Source of the DNA: Armatimonadota bacterium
Lineage (GTDB): Bacteria > Armatimonadota > Fimbriimonadia > Fimbriimonadales > Fimbriimonadaceae
Direction: 5' to 3'
Assembly (NCBI GenBank): GCA_029781035.1
Contig: JAKOXK010000073.1
Span: 1-58,053, forward strand
DNA length: 58,053 bases
Below are positions 52,593 through 58,053 of this stretch, one piece after another. The translations under genes and the position numbers were made by a program. Position 1 is the stretch's first letter. Each line of letters starts with the position of its first letter. The notes below the pieces were generated by a model that was not told where the DNA came from, searched no databases, and was given only the letters and a program-made list of their open reading frames with translations.

Positions 52593-53579
52593 TCAGACCC
52601 ACTGGCGACGTTTGAACCAGATGTAGGTCGCGATTCCAAACGCGGCCATGAAGAGCATCCACATCCAAAAGCTCGTGGCGAACCACGGCTGGTCTTTGAA
52701 GTTCATTCCGAACACCCCTGTGATGAACGTGATGGGGATGAAGACGGTGGCGACCACTGACAACTTCTGCATCACCCGGTTCATCTCGTTGCTTACCTGC
52801 GACAGGTAGGCGTCGAGCATGGACGACATGATGTCGCGGAGGTTGTCGAGCGACTCGTAGACGCGGAAAAGGTGGTCGGCAACGTCGCGCAGGTAGGGCA
52901 TTGTCTTGCTGCGCACGCCGGGAAAGTCGCGCGATGTGAGTGACTGCATGACTTCGCGCAAGGGACCGACCTTCTTTCGCAAAAAGTTGAGTACCCGCTT
53001 GTAAGTGAAGATGGTCGGCAGGATGTCGCGGCTTGGCCGGGTCAAGATGCGGTCTTCAAGGTCATCGACTTTATCGTCGAGCCGATCGAGCAACGGGAAA
53101 TAGCCGTCGACCATGGCGTCGAGGAGTTGGTACAGGAGGTAGTCGGCGCCGGACTGGAGCGTGCGGTTCTGCTGGTCGCAACGACCTCGCAGCTCACGAA
53201 GGACTTCGACGGGCTTCGTGTGCACGGTGACCAAAAAGTTGGCACCCATGAACACGCTCAGTTGGCGGGCGGTCACGATTTCCTCTGGATCCGTGGCACC
53301 TTGCGACAAGGCTCTCTCGTTCAGGCCGAGCTCGTGGGCAGTGAGGAAGAAAAAGTCGTCAAACTCGTCGATCTTGGCCCGCTGATGAGTGTTGAGAGCG
53401 TCTTCGACCGCGATGGGGTGGAAGTTGAAAACCTCTGAAAGCAGTTTCGATTCTTCCTCAGTCGGCTCCTCCAAGTCGAGCCAAAACAGGATCTTCTTAT
53501 CGGCCACCAACTGGTGGAGCACGGTGGGATCCTCGGTCCGATGGGTGGCGCCGTCGTGGTGGTACGTGATCGTGACCAT
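52593..53579 (-). CDS. corA: Magnesium/cobalt transporter CorA
   Basis: A 328-residue CorA-type channel forming a homopentamer in the inner membrane. It has a large N-terminal cytoplasmic domain (FWLDLEEPTEEESKLLSEVF ... FHPIAVEDALN), a long stalk helix and two C-terminal membrane helices with the selectivity loop GMNF (VFGMNFKDQPW). The C-terminal FKRRQWV is typical of the short basic tail. ATG 53579 follows a TACAAT -10 by 13 bases. Convergent with the formyltransferase, only nine bases apart. Confidence 0.94.
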   Translation of the reverse strand: MVTITYHHDGATHRTEDPTVLHQLVADKKILFWLDLEEPTEEESKLLSEVFNFHPIAVEDALNTHQRAKIDEFDDFFFLTAHELGLNERALSQGATDPEEIVTARQLSVFMGANFLVTVHTKPVEVLRELRGRCDQQNRTLQSGADYLLYQLLDAMVDGYFPLLDRLDDKVDDLEDRILTRPSRDILPTIFTYKRVLNFLRKKVGPLREVMQSLTSRDFPGVRSKTMPYLRDVADHLFRVYESLDNLRDIMSSMLDAYLSQVSNEMNRVMQKLSVVATVFIPITFITGVFGMNFKDQPWFATSFWMWMLFMAAFGIATYIWFKRRQWV

Positions 53580-53592
53580 GTCCGCTCTACGG

Positions 53593-53598
53593 ATTGTA
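53593..53598 (-). promoter_or_regulatory. -10 element (TACAAT) of corA
   Basis: TACAAT on the minus strand, 13 bases before the corA ATG at 53579. Confidence 0.5.
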
Positions 53599-53653
53599 TC
53601 CGCAGGCTGCGGAGCACCATCCACTCGCCCGTAAGCCCACAACATGTGTTTGG

Positions 53654-53659
53654 TACGAT
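53654..53659 (+). promoter_or_regulatory. Extended -10 element (TGG-TACGAT), leaderless-type
   Basis: TACGAT preceded by TGG, six bases before the GTG at 53666; no Shine-Dalgarno. Confidence 0.45.
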
Positions 53660-53665
53660 AGCGTC

Positions 53666-54025
53666 GTGCCTGTCACGCCCGAGTATTGGCAGAAGCTACG
53701 TGAGACCCTGGAGACGGTCCGCCCCGTGACCCACCGAAAGATGTTCGGAGGCATCGGACTTTATCTTGGCGGACCCGTGTTCGGGATCGTCGACAACGAC
53801 CGGCTGTACTTCAAGGTCGACCACGAGTCGGTTACGCCCTACGACGAGGCAGGGGCAGAGCCCTGGATGTACGACCCGGCGGTCGGTCCGGTCGAGAAGT
53901 ACCGTGAGGTACCGGCGCGAGTTGTGTCGAATCCCCCCGACCTAGGCGAGTGGATCGATGTTGCGGCCGCGGCGGCAATCCGGATGAACAGCGGCCAAAG
54001 GAAACGCAGCAAGCGCAGTGTCTAG
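53666..54025 (+). CDS. TfoX N-terminal domain protein
   Basis: A 119-residue cytoplasmic protein consisting of the TfoX N-terminal domain only: VTHRKMFGGIGLYLGGPVFGIVDNDRLYFKVDH, EAGAEPWMY and YREVPARVV. The domain is named for the competence regulator TfoX, but stand-alone forms are widespread and uncharacterised. GTG 53666 is chosen from the -10 position; the upstream open frame overlaps the corA promoter region. The stop overlaps the next convergent gene by four bases. Confidence 0.85.
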   Translation: MPVTPEYWQKLRETLETVRPVTHRKMFGGIGLYLGGPVFGIVDNDRLYFKVDHESVTPYDEAGAEPWMYDPAVGPVEKYREVPARVVSNPPDLGEWIDVAAAAAIRMNSGQRKRSKRSV

Positions 54026-55425
54026 ACCTTGAAGTCGATCGACTTGGTGAGCGTGCCAAAGAGTGGCAGACTGTACGTGACATCAAGGTGATAAGCGCCA
54101 TGTGCCCCTGGCTGCGCCCGCCATTTCGCCGTGTAAGCGTCCTCGAAATATCCCATCTTGCCCTGGCTTAACACGTTGCCGTGACTGTCGCTCAGCCTAT
54201 AGGTGGGAAGGTCAAGCGCCTGGTCATCGGGACCGCGGACGACCTTTACAAAGTTGTGGCCGCCGTCGATGACCCAAGCGCTGAGGGTCAGCCAGCGGTC
54301 ATCGCCAATCCCTCGGAGCACGAGCTGATATGGCGGCCCGTGTCCAAGGCTCTGACTCGTGTCTGTTCCAACAGCGATGGTCGTACCGTCGACGCTCAGG
54401 ATCCAAGGGCGCCCGCGGCTGTCTTTCTCCAATTCCATGGCTCGCTTGATCGTGTACTCGCCGTAGTGGAGGTGCCATGCACCATTGACGATTGGAACCG
54501 TCTCGGTCTCCTCGCCTCGCGCCACTTGACAGAGGCCAAAGTAGGGCGGTCCAACCTGGATCGAGCCGGTCGGACTGGGATCCGGAGTAAGCACCAACTG
54601 CGCGAGGTCGCCGCCCGGAACGTAGTACTTGCCGTCTGGGAGTTGGACACTCGTCTGCAGGGGCTGAGCCTCGTTGGCGTGCTCGATCGTCCCAGAAAAC
54701 ATGTTGCTGCGGAGTCGCCCGTCTCCATCGTAGTCAATGACGATCGTGTCATGGGGGTTGAGGAGCGCCAACGGGTGAGAGGGTAGAAGAGACGAAGTCG
54801 AGAAAGATGCCAGGTCGAGTCTGCCATTCAGATTCGAGTCGATGACCGCTATCGCGACCTTCTTTCCGCCCAGGTTCACCGAACCCAAATACTCTGAATC
54901 CGGTGATCCGCTGACGAGACCATCCCGCACGAACATGACCAGGCCCGAATCCTTGATCTCTTTCGGCAGGCCTACGGGCCGGAAAACCTGTGTGTCGGCA
55001 TGCGAGTCGTTGAGACACATGGCTTCTTCATTGGCGTCCACCATGCCGTCCTTGTTCCAATCGATCCACATTCGGTCGAGAGGGCCGTTGGGTGCGCTTC
55101 GTGCCATCGCGCCTTCGAAACTGTCCGAGTAGCAGCCTCTGGGCGCGTCCTTGGGGTCGACCTTCAGGTTGATCATCAAGTTCACGACGACAGGGTTCAT
55201 CACGCCGTCTGGCAAGACGAGACGGGTCGGTGTGGAACGTGCGACATCGGCTTGTCCCAGAACGTCGCCCAAGACACAGGCGTCCAGGAGGTCCGAGAAC
55301 CGATGGCGGACTAGCGTTACATGGATCGATCCATCGGGCGCCGTGAAGCTTGATCTTCCCGGCGAACATCCGGCAGTGAGCCCGCCAAAGAGGAGAACGG
55401 ACAACAGCAAGGGGTGACGCACCAT
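54022..55425 (-). CDS. Hypothetical lipoprotein with EF-hand-like loops
   Basis: A 467-residue lipoprotein (lipobox LTAGC, lipidated Cys at residue 20). It carries calcium-loop-like segments: DWNKDGMVDANEE near residue 125, DSNLNGRLD and DYDGDGRLRSN further on, as in EF-hand or dockerin loops. The rest is beta-rich with no enzymatic motif. It is a paralog of the adjacent upstream gene, with the three loops at equivalent places. Probably a calcium-stabilised surface protein. Two bases separate it from the upstream stop. Confidence 0.72.
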   Translation of the reverse strand: MVRHPLLLSVLLFGGLTAGCSPGRSSFTAPDGSIHVTLVRHRFSDLLDACVLGDVLGQADVARSTPTRLVLPDGVMNPVVVNLMINLKVDPKDAPRGCYSDSFEGAMARSAPNGPLDRMWIDWNKDGMVDANEEAMCLNDSHADTQVFRPVGLPKEIKDSGLVMFVRDGLVSGSPDSEYLGSVNLGGKKVAIAVIDSNLNGRLDLASFSTSSLLPSHPLALLNPHDTIVIDYDGDGRLRSNMFSGTIEHANEAQPLQTSVQLPDGKYYVPGGDLAQLVLTPDPSPTGSIQVGPPYFGLCQVARGEETETVPIVNGAWHLHYGEYTIKRAMELEKDSRGRPWILSVDGTTIAVGTDTSQSLGHGPPYQLVLRGIGDDRWLTLSAWVIDGGHNFVKVVRGPDDQALDLPTYRLSDSHGNVLSQGKMGYFEDAYTAKWRAQPGAHGAYHLDVTYSLPLFGTLTKSIDFKV

Positions 55426-55426
55426 T

Positions 55427-56812
55427 TCAGGAAACCACCACGTCGCAAGAGCCGTGCAGCGCGCCGAAGAGAGGTAGGTCGTACGTCACGTCGAGCTTGT
55501 ACTTCCCCTTGGGGTGTCCCGCGGGGTTCCAGCCTGCTGCGTAGCAATAGAGCCAGAACTTCATGCGACCTTGGCTCACGACTCTGCCACGGGGGTCGGT
55601 CAAGGTGTACTCGGGGCCATCGGGCATCCGTCCATCTGGCCCGCCGTCGACTGTCACGTAGCTGGATCCCCGATCGACAATCCAGGCTTCGAGTCCACAC
55701 TGACTTCCCTCCATCCTGCTGTTGGCAAGGATTTGGAACGGTGGTCCACTCTTCAACTGAACCTCATTGTCGGGAGAGACGTTGATTGACCTGAGCTGAG
55801 GAAGCGCACGAACGTCCAGCAGCCAGTTCCCTCCATGGCTGTCTGTCCGATAGTAGGGCAGCGACGCGACGTCATAGATCCCTGTGTGCAACCGGAGCAC
55901 GCCTTTGACGACCGGCACTGCAAGGTAGTTATTGCCCTGCCTCAAGTCGCACATGCCATTGAAGTCCGGGGTGAGCTTTACATCGCCCGTGGGAGTTGGG
56001 TCAGGCGTCAGAGTCAGACGGGTCATGTCCGTGGACGGCGAAGGCACGTAGTAACGTCCGTCTGGCATGAGCACTGATGAAACGAGAGACTGATTCTCCA
56101 CACCTGCTTTCGCCATGGGTTTGTCGCCACCAGCTTCGAACGCACCGTCTCGGTTGTAGTCAACAAGCAAGGTGTCGCCACTCCCCAACCAACCAGACGA
56201 TACAGTGATCCGGTTGTCGAGATTGGTGTCAATGACGGCGAGCGAGTACAGCTTGCCGTCGAAGTTCGCCTCGCCCTCGTAGCGGGAATCGGGATAGCCG
56301 CGGACAAACTGACCTTCGATGGCCACCAGCAGGCCGCTCTTGGCAATGGCTTTCGGCAGACCGTTCGCCCGAAAGATCCTGACTTCGGCGTTTCTCGGTG
56401 TCAGCAGGGTCGCCTCTTCGCCGGGAGACAAGTTGCCGTCTTTGTCCCAGTCGATCCAGAGCCGGTCGCTTGAACCCTTTCCATCGGTGCTCGCCATGAC
56501 TCCAAAGTAGCTGCCCTGGTAGGGCAACGGTTCATCGTGTCCGAGTGACGCCGTAAACCCAAGCGTGAGTGAGAAGCCCGTTGTCCTCTTTATGTTCGGT
56601 GGAAGGCGAAGTCCCTCGATTTGGCTCCCGCTCTGTCCTAGGAACCCGGTGTTCTGGTCTGTGTGGAGCACCCCTTGCTGCGGGTCGGTGTACGCCACAC
56701 GCTTCAGCGTGATCTCCAGCTTCCCGCCTGGTCGAGTCATGCTGGTAGGGTCGGGACTGCAGCCCAAGATCAAGGCCGTTGCAGCGAGAGCGAACACGAG
56801 CGATCGAAGCAT
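55427..56812 (-). CDS. Hypothetical lipoprotein with EF-hand-like loops (paralog)
   Basis: A 461-residue lipoprotein (MLRSLVFALAATALILGC, Cys18). It shares its whole layout with the downstream gene: LDRMWIDW / SDRLWIDW, calcium-loop-like DWDKDGNLSPGEE, DTNLDNRITV and DYNRDGAFEAG, RYYVPS, and the ending VTYDLPLFG. Tandem duplication followed by clear divergence. The two are likely one operon. A TAGAGT -10 lies seven bases before the ATG, and GCGGAG could also serve as a weak Shine-Dalgarno. Confidence 0.72.
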   Translation of the reverse strand: MLRSLVFALAATALILGCSPDPTSMTRPGGKLEITLKRVAYTDPQQGVLHTDQNTGFLGQSGSQIEGLRLPPNIKRTTGFSLTLGFTASLGHDEPLPYQGSYFGVMASTDGKGSSDRLWIDWDKDGNLSPGEEATLLTPRNAEVRIFRANGLPKAIAKSGLLVAIEGQFVRGYPDSRYEGEANFDGKLYSLAVIDTNLDNRITVSSGWLGSGDTLLVDYNRDGAFEAGGDKPMAKAGVENQSLVSSVLMPDGRYYVPSPSTDMTRLTLTPDPTPTGDVKLTPDFNGMCDLRQGNNYLAVPVVKGVLRLHTGIYDVASLPYYRTDSHGGNWLLDVRALPQLRSINVSPDNEVQLKSGPPFQILANSRMEGSQCGLEAWIVDRGSSYVTVDGGPDGRMPDGPEYTLTDPRGRVVSQGRMKFWLYCYAAGWNPAGHPKGKYKLDVTYDLPLFGALHGSCDVVVS

Positions 56813-56819
56813 CTCCGCG

Positions 56820-56825
56820 ACTCTA
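56820..56825 (-). promoter_or_regulatory. -10 element (TAGAGT), leaderless-type
   Basis: TAGAGT on the minus strand seven bases before ATG 56812. Confidence 0.3.
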
Positions 56826-56907
56826 TGACGGGCTAGAAAAGCTCAACGTTGCGGGCCATCAGAGGTCTGGAACCGCAAGCAAGTCCAGACAGGTTACCCC
56901 GTCGCAG

Positions 56908-56913
56908 TATGCT
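56908..56913 (+). promoter_or_regulatory. -10 element (TATGCT), leaderless-type
   Basis: TATGCT eight bases before ATG 56922; no Shine-Dalgarno. Confidence 0.4.
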
Positions 56914-56921
56914 ATCACCTA

Positions 56922-58053
56922 ATGCGCTTGCACACTGGCCTGCGATCGACAGTCTTGCTCGGATGCTGCTTAGGATCCAGCCCAACAGGAGCAGCTTTGC
57001 GCCGAAACGTCCTCATCGGTAACTACTTGACGACCTGTCCCGGCGGAATCGCCTTCGTGGTGGACGATAAGGCAGGCTTTGTCGTCGACACCGGCGCACC
57101 TTATGCGGCTTCGGCGGCCGCCCCGGACGGCTCGTACCACACAGTTCCATTTGATCGAGACGGAGCCAAGGTTGTTCTTGATTGGGGCCGGGTCGGAGAC
57201 TGTGTCGTCGCAAGGCTCGCATCGGACAAGCCTGTCAGGATCGTCCTCAAGCTGACTCAATCGTGGCCGGATTTCACAACAACGTATGCGGCAACTCCTG
57301 ATGGTGCCAAGGCAACCAGCGCTGGGGTCGAGTGGTCGCTCTCGACGTCGCCAAGACCGGTCGCCAGCAGCGCGACGGAGGTGACGCTTGACTGCAGCTC
57401 CAGCCACCCGGGTTACTTCGTCGCCGGCATCGGCAAACTACCTTCGTTCGCCGGTATCGATTCCCGTCTCGATGCGGCTGGCACTAAGTACGAAGCCCGC
57501 CGCCCGAAAGCGAGCGGAGACTGGGGAGACTTCCTCGGTGCCATCGCCGACAACCTGAACAACAGCCGCCTCTACAGCAGCGACAACCACCTGGTCGCGC
57601 ACTCCGTCAGCCGAGGCTGGGCGGGTACGCCAAACACCGCGCCCTATTTCTGTTGGGACAGCTTCTTCAACGGCAACCTCGCATGCTTGGACGACCCCAA
57701 GACCGCCCGCGACACCGTGAGGGCGATCCTCTCCTGCCAGACGGCCGAGGGGCTAGTGCCGAACTTTGGTCACTGGAATTTCGACGGCGGGCGCGTTTCC
57801 ACCGATCGTTCTCAGCCACCGGTCGGCACGATGTGCGTGTGGCGGATGCACCAACGCTGGCCCGACGTCGCCTTCCTCAGGGAGGTCTATCCGAAGTTCG
57901 TGACTTGGCACCGGTGGTGGGCCAAAGCCCGCGACGGAAACCATAACGGGCTTCTCGAATGGGGCAGCGCGACGGGCCAACTTCAGGGCGCCAAGTGGGA
58001 GACAGGATGGGACGACACCGTGCACTTTGAAGGCGCGAAAATGGTCGGACCGA
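56922..58053 (+). CDS. GH63-like glycoside hydrolase, 3' end cut by the window
   Basis: The frame is open from ATG 56922 to the window end (377 codons), so the C-terminus is missing. A hydrophobic start (LRSTVLLGCCLGSS) suggests export. After a beta domain comes an (alpha/alpha)6-type catalytic region with the MGH/GH63 marks: APYFCWDSFFNGNLACLDDP, GLVPNFGHWN, PPVGTMCVW, WHRWWAKARDGNHNGLLEWG and WETGWDD. Members hydrolyse alpha-glucosides, mannosylglycerate or related substrates. The exact substrate cannot be set without the rest. Confidence 0.75.
   Translation, partial: MRLHTGLRSTVLLGCCLGSSPTGAALRRNVLIGNYLTTCPGGIAFVVDDKAGFVVDTGAPYAASAAAPDGSYHTVPFDRDGAKVVLDWGRVGDCVVARLASDKPVRIVLKLTQSWPDFTTTYAATPDGAKATSAGVEWSLSTSPRPVASSATEVTLDCSSSHPGYFVAGIGKLPSFAGIDSRLDAAGTKYEARRPKASGDWGDFLGAIADNLNNSRLYSSDNHLVAHSVSRGWAGTPNTAPYFCWDSFFNGNLACLDDPKTARDTVRAILSCQTAEGLVPNFGHWNFDGGRVSTDRSQPPVGTMCVWRMHQRWPDVAFLREVYPKFVTWHRWWAKARDGNHNGLLEWGSATGQLQGAKWETGWDDTVHFEGAKMVGP

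Overview
The window is about 58 kb of GC-rich (roughly 60%), gene-dense bacterial chromosome. It has many secreted proteins and glycoside hydrolases, a complete type II secretion locus, no phage or insertion sequence, and no rRNA or tRNA gene that I can see. The mix of type II pseudopilins, parallel beta-helix and propeller proteins, L-arabinose enzymes and short intergenic tandem repeats suggests a free-living, polysaccharide-degrading diderm. Armatimonadota (Fimbriimonas-like) fits best, but that is inference without any marker gene.

Layout. 1-6.4 kb: a secreted hypothetical, a secreted endonuclease/exonuclease/phosphatase protein, a Crp/Fnr regulator divergent from a YtfQ-like sugar-binding lipoprotein, and an aldo/keto reductase. 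6.4-12.7 kb: a beta-helix protein divergent from a VIT-domain protein overlapping a propeller protein. 12.8-20.5 kb: an accessory stretch with a methyltransferase, a 21-bp minisatellite with duplicated flanks, a PNGase F-like enzyme followed by two covarying hairpins, a lone SIR2-like protein, small membrane proteins and a thioredoxin. 20.7-27 kb: an araA-araB-araD operon divergent from a GH51 arabinofuranosidase; its AraD carries an N-terminal ClpX-type zinc finger. 27.2-29.1 kb: a chemoreceptor gene with two disabling lesions. 29.1-35.6 kb: a lipoprotein, then a GH2 glycosidase followed by a YtfR/YtfT/YjfF-like sugar ABC transporter. 35.6-47.3 kb: the type II secretion operon from gspE to the secretin gspD, ending in a Spy-like protein. 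47.4-48.7 kb: a two-gene PAS/MCP receptor. 49-53.6 kb: a UDP-GlcNAc 2-epimerase fused to a NodB-like deacetylase, coupled to a formyltransferase, then CorA. 53.7-58 kb: a TfoX domain protein, two tandem paralogous lipoproteins with EF-hand-like loops, and the start of a GH63-like glycosidase cut by the window end.

How it fits together. GH51 would release arabinofuranose. The YtfQ-like binding protein (encoded about 28 kb away) and the YtfR/YtfT/YjfF permease could import it, and AraA/B/D would convert it to xylulose 5-phosphate. The type II system could export some of the secreted hydrolases. About eleven genes or operons begin 4-9 bases after a TANNNT-like -10 element without a convincing Shine-Dalgarno sequence, which suggests leaderless transcripts are common; others (araA, GH51, the Spy-like gene) have strong Shine-Dalgarno sites.
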